Assembly: GCA_020086605.1 (NCBI GenBank)
Contig: JACBWW010000003.1
Span: 7,522,287 to 7,586,286, forward strand
Direction: 5' to 3'
Length of the DNA stretch: 64,000 nucleotides
DNA from: Lanius collurio
Lineage: Eukaryota > Chordata > Aves > Passeriformes > Laniidae
The notes under the pieces were generated by a model that saw only the letters and a program-made list of their open reading frames with translations, did no database searches and was not told where the DNA came from. Of the stretch, positions 1 to 13,645 are shown piece by piece (positions within the stretch are counted from its first letter, which is position 1; each line of letters starts with the position of its first letter). Made by a program: the position numbers and the translations under genes.

Positions 1-3000
1 GTACCTTCCTTTTCTTCCCTTTCCTCTTCACCTCTTCATTGTCTTCCTTTACTAGCAGGGATTACTCCTTCAGCTGCTTTCTAGCAGCTTCTCTACCAAC
101 AAACACACAAAGTTCTTCTTCTGGTGATCTTCTTGATGATTAACCTGCATGTTACTGCAAATATTCTAAACAGTGTTAGCCAATCTATCTTTTTTCTTCC
201 ATCGCTGATCATCAGAAAAAGAAAAAAGGGGGATAAAAAAGGTCCATATGCTAAAGGTCAATTTAAAGTAATTTAGATGTTTGCTTTTTTGATTTTTAAA
301 TGTTGAATGTGGGACACTGCAAGCCATGTATCAGTGAATATTTCAGCCTTGTACAAATGAACAGTGATGAGATGACCTGGGATAATAGCATTGCTTGGGG
401 CTGCTGAGGCCATTCTGCTGTAATAACAAATTCTAGTCAAGACTGAGACATATTCAGCAACAGGATGTCTTGTCTTCTCAATTTGAATTTGAAAACTGGT
501 AACAAAGCTGAGGTTTTCTTATGTTGTGCATGTATGTGTGCAAACAAATATTTGTATGACAAACAGGTGTAGCACAGTTAGCAGCAGAAAAAATACAAAG
601 ACATATATTCTATGGTCTCTGAGATGTTTATATTACCTGATCTTTTCATTCTATGTGAAGAAGAATAAAAGTTGAAGATTATAAATTTCATTAATTTAAA
701 ATTAAGATCTGGTGTTTATGTTTTCTGCTGGTACAGTGCCCATGCCCTATTAAAATCTCAGGGGATAAAACATATGATCTTTGGCAAAATTGCTAGTTCC
801 CAGCTACTGAAATGGGCCTCAGTGTAATATTTATAGTCTCATCATAGAGTTCTACTGGTTTGTTGTTGGGTTTCTTTTTCCTTTTTTCTCCCTGCTAATT
901 AGTTTAACGCTGTCAGCGTAAGAAACATATTTTTACTTTTGTATCTGTAGTATTCATGTATAACTTCAGGTTTGTCCATACTTTTTAGAAAAGGGAATAA
1001 GTCTTAGCCCTGTTTTTCAGATCTGACCAATTACTGTGTCTAGAATCTCATTAGCTCCTCCTACTGCTTTCAGCTCATCCCAGTAGAAGAGGCTGTGATG
1101 GTTGGCTTTGAGCTGCTTATAATCAGGAAGCACACACGGTTTGTTAGATTTTGCATCATTGGAGGTCCAGAGGCTGGAAATGGGAATGTATAAATTTGAC
1201 ACTTAATTTGATATTCCTGCTGAGTAAAAGGTGCACACAATTCTCCCTTTGCAGTCTGATTTTCTCCTAGTGGAGCAGAAAATATAGGATAATGAGTGCA
1301 AAAGCAAGTAGTTATTTAGATAGCAGCAAATTGCTGCGTAACTGTGGTCCCAAGAAAGAAGATGGGAAAGCTGTTCTGGTTTTTCCTTGCAGAGGGTATT
1401 TAGCACAGCCAGTTTTCTCAGGGTGCCACTGAGATTTTGTTTATGGAGACAAGTATTTTAAATGTCTGAATCTACTGCTGACCTTTTCTCCTTTCTCTTA
1501 ATTATTTTGAGTACCGTGGATTAGTATCTTGCTTCAGATTTAAAAAAACAACTAAGCAAAACAAAACAAAATCCAGATGAATGTGCATGATAAATTGATA
1601 GCATATTGCCCTCTCTATTAAGAGTATGAAACTGGTAGGAAACAAGAAGCAGACATAAAATTCTTAAGCAAGCAGTTTGCGTGTTGTGGCTGGATTTTCT
1701 GAAATACCTGAAGGGAATTTTAAATACTCTGGAAAAATTATGAGAAAGACCATAACCTGAGTGTATTGTAAGTAATAAAGACCACAATGGTGAGCTCTGC
1801 AGAATATCCTAAAGCATTTTCACATTCACAGCTCAGTCTCAAAGGAAAAATTGTAAATAGAAGGGTAGGATTAGAAAAATCTGGTCCATGCAAGTGTTAG
1901 TAATGAACACTGTCAATAGCGTGTTCTGGGAACACTGAGATGTAAAACAACTGTTGGCATTTGGAAGTTTGGACAGGGTTTGGGAGTTCTTTTGCAGGAG
2001 CTGAAGGTCAAAATACCTGATGCCAGACTGCATATGAGCTTTAACCTGACAGGGGAAATACTGACACCACTAAACCTTTCCAGTTTGGCTGGCAGTGGTG
2101 CCCCTGGCTGTGTGTGTTTTCTAAGAGCACACTGGGGGACAGCCAAGCGAGACGGATAAATGGACGCATATTCTTAAACAGCAGCTGTCTCTAACATCCA
2201 GTTCCACTTGGCTAAGCACTAATTAGATTTTTGTTTCTGCTTTTAAATTCTTTTTGAGCTCATTGTAATCTGTTTGGATTGGTTGGTTAAATTTTCAGTA
2301 ATAGTCCAAAAGTAGAATTTGACAGCCACTGCTTTATTGCCACCTCCTTTCCCCAGCCCGTTTCAAACATAGCCTAATTCCAGGGTAGAGTGGTATACAT
2401 TTGGTTGGTTTGCTTTAGATTTCCATTAGACTTTACTGCCAAAACAACCTGGTCATACCCGTGACAAGGCTGAGTTTGTCTTCCTAGTAATTTGTCAATG
2501 TTTGCCCTAAAAAGCAATTTGATACACAGGTTTTCTTCAAAAAGGAAGGTTTTTTGGGGGGCAGTAACCACACAATATAAATATTTAATTTCACTTTTGG
2601 AGGCCACTCACTTTTAAATTGCTTTGGGTGAACATATTCCATTGTATGCTGCAACATAATCCAGCAACATTTTCCATCTCTCCTAGGGCTAGGTCCTGAT
2701 CTTTTCCTGTATTCATGTGCTTACAGTCCCTTTGCTTTCCCCTTCCACACCTTTGTGTCTGTGTTCCTGTGTCAAAAAAACCTTAATGACCAGGCTGGGT
2801 GACAGAGGATGTCAGAATTCACATCCTGACACATAGCATGGGCACAGCTGTATCACTAGAATGTATCTGGTATGAGCAAACAAAAAAGAACAGACTTTTC
2901 CAGGCCATTTGGGGTATGGCTAAGGCTGAGATTTTGTGTTACACAAATTGAAAATTTGTGTAAAATAGATGCAGGAAGGGCCAAGAAATGCTTTGACAGT

Positions 3001-3840
3001 ACAATAGAAGTTTCCCAAGGATTGATCAGCGTAGTTCTGAATCATCATATACTGTGTAATTCCTGTAAGGCAGATGGAGCACACAGACCATGATACTTTT
3101 GCTCAGTAAGAGGTAAAGGAGTTCCACTCAGCCATTAAAGACTTAAGACTTAAAAGACTTTTTAGCTATTGTGTAGGGCAAACAGTGTTTTGGTGGTGGA
3201 GGAAAAGACCCTGCTTGTCTGGTATCACTGATATCTCTCTAGTCAGCATTTGAGTGCCATGGTATTCATTGAATGTTGTGTTTTTCAGAAGTGGAGCCTT
3301 GTTTGATCTATTTTGTGTTACAAAACATGAAAAGACAGTCTTAATAAATTTCTTGCATAGAATTGCTGATCCTTCTAAATGTATTTCATTTCCATGTCAA
3401 CTCCTCTTCTGGCTACCATTTAAAGCATATTTGATCTAGTTAGCTAGCCCTTCTGCAGGCTTAATGCTGCTGGTACCTCTGAGTTACTAATGCTCATGTT
3501 TGTGTAGATGTTGCTGGAGAAACTGTGTATGGCCACATGCAAAACCACAGCCAGAAGGTAACCTGGTGCACTCTCCAGGGATGTGGTGCCTCTGCCTTGC
3601 AGTACATCCACCCTTGCCTTCTCCTGGCATTTTTTCATTTAAGGGTTTGTATTTATTAATGGAATTGCCTTTATTCAGTCACCACTTAAGCTAGCTTTTG
3701 CTAATTACATCAGATTTGTGTATGTGTGCATGCAGGATAGTGCTAACAAAAGGATTCTGCTTACAAAACTTAATAGTTTGTTCCATTAAGTAGGTCTCAG
3801 TTGCCTGTGAATCCATGCTGACTTAGAGCTATACAGATGC

Positions 3841-3864
3841 TTTTTTTTTTTTTTTTTTTTTTTT
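3841..3864. repeat. Poly(T) run, 24 bases
   Basis: An uninterrupted run of 24 T. No retroposon body was recognised beside it, so it may be a plain homopolymer or the reversed tail of a decayed retroposed element. Confidence 0.9.
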
Positions 3865-6800
3865 GTAATCTTGGACATATATCTTTGATACACAGGTTGT
3901 ACATCCACCCAATTATGCTAAAGTTCCTGTGAACTGGGCTGGGTGTCCTGCCACTCATGAAAGCACAAGTGGCTTCCACTGACTTAAATACCAGTCAAAA
4001 TAATTTTTTTTTTAAAGCAGGTCTATACTGAAGTACAAGCAGAAGAATAATAGCTGAAGATGATGCAGTTTTATCTGCTAGTTAGTTGTGATGATGACAA
4101 TGGTATTTATCATTTAGCTAGCCCGGTGCAGCTTCTAAGGACTGCACAAAGTGTGCACTAATTAAGTGTGAACTACTCTGTCAGTTAATTTTTACTGTAT
4201 TTGGAAAGCCTGACACCTTTTATTATGTGTGACAGACCTGGCAATGAGAGAAGATGGAAGCAGCATGACTTCAACTTGCAATCATCCAGACTGTATCAAA
4301 TGATAAATAATATATGTATGAAAAATAATAAATGCTCAGATTATGTCATGGTCTATCTCCACATCAAGTTATCCTCTGTCTTTTTTCTCTTTTTTTTTTA
4401 ATATGGATTGCAACATAGTGCTTGTATCATCAGTAGAAGTGTAGGATAATTTGACAATTGCTGATTTCAACTAAGTTGTCAGCCACCTGCAAAGAATATG
4501 GGCCTTAATTTTATTCCTTTCAGGTATGTGAGAAATATTTTCCTTGCCAGAATAGAAAATTAGGAAATTAAAAATGGGGTTAGTGATAGACCTGTCTTAT
4601 TTATTGCCACAGAAAGAATTCTCAGGAAATGTGGGTGAGAAGAAGGGGGTTTGTTTCAGTAAATGCCTCTTTATGACACTTTCTGAAAGGCAAGAAGTCG
4701 GAGCTGGAGACTTTTGCAATTCAAGTTTCTGTCCTGATCATGAGCTACTTATTTTCTTATTTTTATGAAATGTATCTTGGTCTGTGAATCTGCATGCATT
4801 TGCTTTCTTTTTTCCCAACTTCTGTTTCTCAGGCAATACTGTCTGCAGTGGGCAGTTCTTTGCTGCTGAAAGGGATACCCTGGAGGTTCAATCCCTCCTG
4901 TAACAGGCCAAAGATAATAAATGAGAACTCGAAATTAAGTGCATTTGCTTTTCACAGCTTGATGCTTTCATGCTGTTGGGGAGCAGCAGGAGTGGCCTGC
5001 CCAGCATGGGGATGAGCTGGGACCAGGGTGACAGTGAGGAAGGCAGGTCAGGCAACTCAGGTACCTGGCAAGGGGAGCAGGAGCACCGAGGGCTGTCAGA
5101 GTCCTGGCAGGTCCCACCGTGGGGAGTCACATAAGCCCCACAGGCTTTTTCTCATCCCCAGCTGTCTCCTGGCAGTCTGAACCTGGGCTAGAGCTGACCG
5201 TGGACAGGGACAGGGAACTAACTCCCTAATGAGTGGGAAGAGGCTGCAGAGCCTGCTCATGCACTTGGGACCTGGAAATGTATCCTCGAGCCATGTGTTT
5301 TTCTAACTGTTCTTCACAGTTACTATAGATGGAGTTAGATTTTTTTTTCCTTTGTATTTTTTTTTGTCCTTGATTCCAGTACTTCAGGTTGTCAGTGGGG
5401 AGAAAAAAACTTCTAGTAGAGCATGAACACAGGAGGCACAGGCAATTTTCCTGCTACTTCTTCCAGCACATTTGACTTCTGCAGTCTGTGGCACCCCTTT
5501 GTCAGACTGTCCTGGTTATCCTGTTTTCTCAGAATAAGCTAAGTCCATGATTCTCTGCAATGGATTGCATCCTATATTGAGAACTGAACCAACTTGCAAA
5601 GATTTTATAAAGAGATGGCATTATTTACTTATATCAATGGGATGCTGAGTAACTTTCTGGGATACCACAAACTGAATATGAAAGACTTCTCATTTTGCTA
5701 CTCAAAATTTGTGGCTGCAGAAATTCTCTTACAGCACTTACCTGGGAAATAAATGACTGTGAGTTGTCTGCACAACTTCCTAGGAGGCAGAAAAATGAAA
5801 ATTCCTGCTGAGAAAACCAAGGCAGAGTTGTTCTGTTTATTTCTGAAATGGCTTGTGCGTGGTGCCCCTGCACGCACAGGCCCAGAACCATGAATTGCTG
5901 AGCCTTTTGCCAGCGGACACAGGGCTGCTGCACCCAGGAAAGTGCCAGCTGGAGGCTGCCAGTCCCAGCTCAGTGCAGCACCAAGCCAGGTTAGTCAGGT
6001 TTGCTGGCTGGGATGAGCGTGGTGCTGAGGGCTCCAACACGACCTCTCCTGGCCTTGGGCACAGTGGAGCAATCTGCCTGCAAAAAGCAGGTGTGGTATC
6101 ACCTGCCTCCCCAGGGCTGCAGCCTAAGTTAGGGCAGCCAGGACTGTGTGCTGTGTGCATCTTCAGTATACACTTGCTGCCTTAAGACAGTCCTTCTGGT
6201 GTAACCCATAGAGTTGCTCTCAGGCTCTTTGTAAACTTTTCTAGAAGTGGTGGTTTTACTCACTCTCATGCTTGCCAGGTGGATTGAGAGAAATGTACCC
6301 AAGTACACTTGGGAAAAATATGTTTATAGCCTTTCTTTCTTGTTAAAATATTGCGTAGCTCAATCATACTGCCATTTTAGTCTTCAGAACTAACAGCTCT
6401 TTCTGCTGACCAAGCTTTCTTCATCACATGAGAAGTGACTTTATACATACTCAAATAGCAGAATAAAGTTTGTGAATTCTTTTATTTTCTTTCTTTCTTT
6501 TTTTTAATAGCAGTAACTCCCACAAACTGGTACAAGGCTTGGTACTGTGCAAGCAGTTTTTCACTCTTAGAATGCTGCTACTGAAAAGCAGATATTGTGT
6601 AAAGTACCATCGATCACAGCCACGGTTTTATACAGTTTGTCACCATTGTTCTTCGTATAGCATTGAGTCACATTTAGAACTATGGTACAGCTCACAAGTG
6701 TTCAGCATGGGGAAAAAAAAAGTGTTGGGGTTTTTTTAATGTAAAAAAACCTTTTAATTATTTGTAATCTGATATCACTGATTTGTTAGTGTGTAGAAAA

Positions 6801-9800
6801 TATGTCTGATGTGGCCTAGTATAGGTGAGAACAGAATTATTCATATATTTAGAAGTGTATGATGTGGTTTATAATGATGGAGAGTGGAATGGAGTTGCTA
6901 AAGACCTCAAATAGCTGAGGTTAGAAATATTAGAGCAGATATCTATAAGGCTGTTCTGAGAGATGCTTAGCTCAGAGGCAGAAATGAACTTTTATGTCTA
7001 GTTTTACATTAACAGCTTTGGGATTCCCTATTAATTTCCTTGGGGTTTTTTTCTGACTAAGAGCGTACTGTCTCAGGTAAAATCCCACTGAAGTAATAGA
7101 TGATTTTAAATTGATGTGTGAGCAGATCATGTTTTCTCTCAGTCTATCAAGTACCATGTAAATATATTTTTTTAGAAATGTGGGATTTTGTGCTGTACAA
7201 ATCATACCAATGGTCTAGGCTACTTTGGAAATCTTGTAATTTTGCTCCCTCCTTCAGCCAATACAGAAATGTTTTGTTTCCCTTTCAAGCACTATCTGTA
7301 TAGATGAGCTTGTAGAATGAAATGGGGAGAATCCTGTTTGTAATTGGGACATAGAGCAGGCAGCAGTGTACAATCTTTGTGTTAGCACAGCCATTTAAAT
7401 TTCACAGGGAAGGGTGAGGAATGAAGTATTTCTTCTTTCAGTGCACAGAAGGCAAACTCCCCAAACCAGATGAATCTGTGGCACCAACCAGATGACACTT
7501 AATGCTGGTTTAAGGGAACTAAAAACCAGGTGGTGATCCAGCCATGCTCTGTCAGCTGAGCTGTAGAAGGTTGCTGCTGGAAAGGTGTTTGTGAAGTGTA
7601 TCCTAACATGACTTTTAAAGCTCTTAGCTAATGTGGACAAGTGTCAGTAATCCAGAGCAGCATGTGAGGAAGGGCAAAAGGCCGTGCAGTGTTTATTTTC
7701 CAAGCAGGGTCCCTTTGAATTTAGAGGTTTTGTGTTATCATCATGAGACATGCATGGGTTTTAAGCCTTTGACAGAGTAGGTTAAGAGAGGTAGCACTTT
7801 AGTCTTTTGACTCTTGCAGTTGATTGAGAAGTGAGTATTTGTTATCTGCTTGTGCTAGCTTCTGACAGCTCTGACTGATATTGGGCAGGCATGCTTTACG
7901 ACAAGGAGAGATTCCAGAGGTGAATTCCTGTGCAAAGATAATTGGAATATATTCCAGAAGAAGCCTACCAAGTCCTGCAGCAGCTTGGCAAGGCATCATG
8001 ATCTTTGTGGAGGTGGAACTCATGGGAACTGGATAGGCAGCACAGCAGAGTGTTTTGGACAGCAGCTTTGGTCCAGGAGCTTTGGGAAGGGAAGGTGGGA
8101 GGAAGGACTGGAAACTGCTGAGGGCCAGAGAGGGAGACAGTGCTTGACAGGGGAGAACAGCAGAATGGTGTGAGCAGTGCAAATACTGTCCTTCGCTCCA
8201 GAATTGGAAGTCTTGCATCTAGACTTACAATGCTGTGGATTCTGTGGTTTACCTTGGAGTGTAAAGTCTTTCCATGTGATTATTGGTAATGTTTCTTTAT
8301 TCCCTGGTAAGTGCCAGTTATTGCTTGCCAGTATTTCTGTGGAATAATATCTCCGCTGTTAGGCCCTGTGCCTGTTCAGTCAGTGAAGACTGCTGAACAA
8401 ATCCTTTGGATGTGTTGTTTTATTTGCTTGGTTTAAAGTATTCTTTTCTGGTTTTAGGGGCACCACTGGAGGCTATTATGAAGCAGATTCTGCCTCCTGT
8501 AAACCCTGTGATAAGTTCTGGAATAAGGTTTTCTTTTAATCTGTCTACCAGGCAGGTAGATATTTTAATCAAATCTCATTAATTGTTCAGGCATATGTTA
8601 GAGTTCCCTTCTAAAAAATACTTCTTTGGATATCAAGTTTCTTCACTGAGGAAATTGTTTCACTAAGAAGTCTCTAAACAGTTTATTTTTGCTGTTTAAT
8701 GCGAACTACCTCTAAAACTCTTGGGGGTATTATTGTATTGATGGTAAAAGTGTAAAGGCCTTGAAATAATTTTTGCTAGTGTTTAACAAACTGCCCACCT
8801 TTCATTGCATGTATTGCAATGTTTTTGTACCCTCCACTCATTCTGCACAGCAATTCCATGGCTCTGCTCTCTGCTCCTAGGTCTGTGCTGACGTTCTCCA
8901 TCGTGCAGCTTCCAGACAAAGCTGTTTTGACAAGCAGGACAGAGCATGGTGGCAAAAATCCCTCTGTTCACAGCAGTGATCAGGATGCAGCATCCTTAAG
9001 TGCTGTGCTCCTGTGCCAGGGCCTGCAGAGAGACTTTAAACTGTGGGAGATGCCAAATGCAGCCTCCAGAGTCTGTGCCCCAGCGGCATCCCTGCCATAA
9101 ATGTGCTCAGCTGTGATTTCTCTGTTGACTTTGGATATGGCATGTGGAATTTGTCCTTTGAGAAACCAGGCTTTTTGGTTCATTCTCAAGAGTTCAGAGG
9201 GTGTCACAATCATCTTGAGTGTTACCTTCAAAATCCGTTTCATGACATGGAAATATTTCAAAATGTGGTTAGAGTAAGCATTGCCAGGCAGACTAAAACT
9301 AAGATCTGGGGTTGAACATCCCTGAAGTGACACATTGGTGAAGTATTTACTGTGTTTTTAAAATTGGCAGTTGGCTGCCAGTCTTTTAGGCAGGATGACT
9401 TTCTCCCCATCCATACCCCAGGCAGAGCCAGAGCTGCACATGGCTGCTGCACAGTGCTTATGAGAGACAGGGACCTTCTCTTAATGCCAGCATTGTGAAC
9501 TGGAGGTGAAGCTTGAGATCTGGTCCTCTGCTTCCCCAAAGGGTTACAGAGGTGCTTCCACCTCATGGATGCAGCTGGTGGTGTGGCTCTTGTCCCCACT
9601 GAGGTGGGAGCTTCTTCCACTTCTTCCACTGTCTGGTTTAAGCTGGAGGTGTGGGTCACTGCCTTGCCCCAGGACACAGAGAGGCTCATCTTCTACCTCC
9701 TGGACACTGCTGGATATGCAGGTCACAGCATGGGCCTCTACACCCTCCCAGGGCAGGAAGCTCTGGCTCCCACAGGGCACAGGGGTGCTTGCATCACCTT

Positions 9801-12143
9801 AGAGTAATTTATCTGCTTCTGAGATGTGACAAGCTCTGTGCAACTGGAAGAAACTCCTGCTCGCTTTTGCTCCTCCGACCTTTCACCATAGATGTAAGGT
9901 GAAAATCAGTTCCAAAGTGAAGATAATGTCAGACAGCAACTAATGGCTGTGGGCTTGATGTGATTGTAAAGAACTGCAGTTTAAGCAGACTTGAACAACC
10001 CTACCCCATCTTTTTTGGCTTATGTGTGTGCTTGTGTAGGGGGTCTCTTTTGTCAGCTTTTGAAGAGCCAGATCTCATAATTTTGTTTTAAGTATGCAAG
10101 GATTCAACACAACAGTAAATGGTCTACAGGCTTATTTGTGCCCAGGTATTTCAAGTATTTTTAGAAATATTGGCAAATATGTGTGCCATACTCAAAATGT
10201 GTCATTTATACCATTGTGGCGTATTGCAGAATTTTCTGCAAAAAAAAAGCCTTCTAAAAACTACCATTGTAATTCCCCTCACTGCAAATTCTGTGACTGT
10301 GACTCTCTGAGATCACTTCTGCTATTAAAAGCAGTTCAGAATGCATTAACAGGGCAAAATAGAGAAATCCAGAGATGTGGCAATGTACACCTGAAGGATG
10401 CACAAAAATGCCAGACTTATTGATCACATCATCCTGCAGGTGATTCACAGCTTCCAGAGACCCAGCTTGCATTGTGCACTCTTCACTGTGCCATACTCAG
10501 GTAATTTGCTTTCTACCTGGACCTGCCCTATACAAGGCTCTACTGGAAAACAAACTTTGAAGTTATGTCCTCAAACAAGCAAATCAGTGCATTATTTTGG
10601 GGGGAGTTAAAAGCATTCATATTTGCTTTTTATTTTAACATATGAAAAGCTCTTTTACAGTGCTTTGGGTTGTGTTCACTACTGTGAAGTGTTTTGTTGG
10701 GTTAGTTGGTCTCAGGAAAAGTTAACACAAAAAACACTGTTATTCTGTAGGACTAAAATGCAGCTCTTAGAAACTGGAGTTTACAGCCTCATGTTGTAAG
10801 AAGTTTCCCCGTGGTCACAATCAAACCATGTTTTTTAAAGGTAGCTTGTTTGGTTAATGTACGACAAGTGTATTTTATCTGCAGTTTATGCTTTCTAAAT
10901 AATAAAATACCACTCAGAAACTTAAATCCTGGTCAAGAAAAACACAGCAGTGTTATCAGGCCCTCTTTTGGAGGTGCTACATGATGAGTATTAACAGAAA
11001 CTATTCTACAGATAGGGGATTTTTGGTGCTGCTTATCGTGCTCTGAGCAACTTCTTTGAACCAGCTGGTTCAGTCACTGTACTCACTTCATGAACATTTC
11101 TTTTACTGCTGCTTTTAAGGCCCTGTTTCTCTATGCTATTATGAAAGAAATTTAACTGTAATATTGGGTACTGAGTTGCACTGATGGAAATAGTTTTTTT
11201 CCCAGTAAAACATAATTGATGTGGAAAATACAAAAGATAGTGGAAGTTATGAGGTCTGATGGAAGCACTGCTCATTTTGTCATACTGTTACTTTGGTGGG
11301 GAGGGATATATCCAAGTTTTGCAACCTAACGATTATTCAGACTCAATGCAACTGAAGCAGAAAAGATGGATAACCAAACAATCATTGTCTAATACTAGTC
11401 AGTTGCATGATTTTTAAAGAATACAAATGCTAATAGGTCAGCAGGTGATTTAATTTCTCCTCCTGAAACTAAGTACATGAAATTGTTTGTTACAAATGAT
11501 GCTCCAGCTCATTTTGCTGGAGTAGGAGGATCTTTTGTGAGATGTTCAAGATTAAAACAAACTTATATGTTCCAATAACACAAAGGAACAATTTTCTTTG
11601 AAAATTGGTGGGTGGATAAAATTCTTTGTTTAAATTTTTAAAAAACTGTCTGCAGGCTGTATGGAGAATTGCCACATGCTTCTCATAGATTCCAAATTTC
11701 TGCCATAGCAAGACCCACTGGTTTCAACCACAGGCTCTTTTGTTTTCTGTTCTCGCCTTTGTAACGCTCAGCAAGTGGAGGCAATGCCAGAAGTTCTGGA
11801 AAACAAGAGCGAGAGGGTGCGAGCCAGGCCTACACTGCTGCATTCCTCTGCAATGGTAGGCCACCGTGTGGGCTTTGTTTTAGCTCTTCATTGTGAACCA
11901 GAGGCACGGGTAACCAAGTGCCCAACTCTGTGAAGCCATGCAGAGTGCTGCAAGGCAGCTTCTGCAATCCAGTAGATTGGTTTTAGTTACAATCTTGAGA
12001 TCAAAAATTATTCTTGCACAGCGGATGCTTTCAGCTTTTTGGAATGCCTCTTTTTACTTGCAAGTTTCTTTACTTGACCTCACAAGCAAACAGTACCTTC
12101 ACACACCCTCAAGGCTCATAGCAGCCCTGAGCCACTTTCTCTT

Positions 12144-12461
12144 TCATAGAATCATAGAATCATTAAGGTTGGAAAAGACCTCAAAGGTCGAGTCCCACCT
12201 TTGACTTAACACCACCATGTCAACTAAACCATAGCATAAAGTGCCACATCCAGTCATTCCTTAAACCCTTCCAGGAATAGTGAGTCCATCGCTCCCCTGG
12301 GCAGTCTGATTCAGTGCTTAATCATCCTTTCAGTGAAGAAATTCCTCCTGATGTCCAACCTGAACCTCCCCTGGCACAGCTTGAAGCCATTTCCTCTTAT
12401 CCTGTTGCTGGTTGCCTGGGAGAAGGGGCCGACCCCCACCTGGCTTCTCTTTCCTTCATCA
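12144..12461 (-). mobile_element. CR1 LINE fragment, 3' end, 5'-truncated
   Basis: Read on the - strand this ends in two copies of the CR1 3' octamer (TCATAGAATCATAGAAT on the + strand at 12,144-12,160), preceded by the diagnostic stretch whose + strand reads AAGGTTGGAAAAGACCTC. The next 280 bases follow the known CR1 3' region, including the + strand phrases CTTTCAGTGAAGAAATTCCT and ATGTCCAACCTGAACCTCCC. Similarity fades near 12,461, as expected for a 5'-truncated copy. It is non-coding and lies in the Golli intron. Confidence 0.92.
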
Positions 12462-13621
12462 AGTTTGAAACCTGGCTCCTGGAGCGCAGCCCCTCACAGT
12501 GGGATGTTCATGCATTTCAGCCCACAGTAACCACACATGCTTCCCGACTTTGGGCATGGACTGTGGGTTATTACTGCACAGACTTGCAAGTGTTTCCACA
12601 TCTCTGACTTGCAGATCCTAGGAGTTGTGTGTGTCTTGGTGAAAACACAGAAAAGCTTTCCAGCAAGAGGACTCCTGATACATCCTGACACAGAGAATAT
12701 TCCTACTTTTTACACACTGATACTGTAAAACGTAATTGCATTCAGTAGAATGATAATGCTGCACATAAGCTGTAATGAGTATGCAGCTTATTTTTAATTT
12801 CTTATTTTTATTTTGTAGTAGTTCCACAGAACTAACCCTCTCAAATCATGAAGCTGTCAGCAAAACTAAAAATTATGTGCTGTTTGCTGAATCACAAAAT
12901 AAGATTTAGACATGTTTATTAGAGTGTCACCATCCCATCTGGATGCCACATTGCTGTGTGTTTCACCTAGTCATTGATTGGTTATGTTATGGTTTTACTG
13001 GGTAAGTTGAAAAGTCAGTATAGTTACCCCTACCAAAAAAGATACTGCAGCAGCATTTCCCCACAGTTCCACTACCACCTTATAGGGATGCATGTCCCAA
13101 AAACTGTTGGCTTTACTGCAAAGCAATGCTTAAGGGATGTATGTATCATAAAGCTGGTACTCTTGTAACAAGCAGTGGTTCACAGTTACTTATTAAACAC
13201 TTTGGGATAATGAAGTTGAAACCGTATTTCCTGATACTTTCCTATTGTCTCTCCTTCGTGTGTTTTCATGTGAGCTTTGCTGTAAAGCCAAGCTCTGCTA
13301 CCTCAGCAGCTTTCCTTCAGCAGGAAAGGACCAGGGAGGGCTTGGAGAAATGAGATCTTTCATTAGTCTGAAAGAAACTGTGCCAATACTTGGGTATTAG
13401 CAAAGGTCCAGCAATTAATAGATTCTTTTTAACTTAATAATTTTCTATCTGGCATTAGCTCTTAGGGGGCATAATGCTTTGTGCAGAGAACAGCTAATAG
13501 CTGGTATGCCATGAGGCAGCAGGGATGCAGGAAAAGCAGCAGTTTTCAGGCACTTCTTGTAAAATTTTAAGTGGAAGTTTCATTCACTCGGCCACAACAA
13601 TGCAGTCTAAATGGCTAAACC

Positions 13622-13645
13622 TATTGTTGGTCTTTACCAACAATA
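13622..13645. repeat. Perfect 10-bp inverted repeat, 4-base loop
   Basis: TATTGTTGGT (13,622-13,631) and ACCAACAATA (13,636-13,645) are exact reverse complements around CTTT. It lies inside the Golli intron with no gene around it. Function unknown; chance is possible in 64 kb of AT-rich DNA. Confidence 0.85.

Noticed and set aside
3797..3979. Lysine-run peptide on the - strand
   Set aside because: The lysine run is the translation of the poly(T) tract.
5837..6185. Overlapping 107- and 110-codon frames on opposite strands
   Set aside because: Compositionally plain proline/alanine/serine sequence without a domain. Their mirrored extent points to chance in a GC-rich patch.
7799..8218. 139-codon - strand frame
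   Set aside because: No recognisable family, no signal or domain pattern and no supporting splice structure.
9258..9902. GC-richer patch with frames of 78-143 codons on both strands
   Set aside because: No domain, no splice-consistent exon and no known repeat; the frames reflect base composition.
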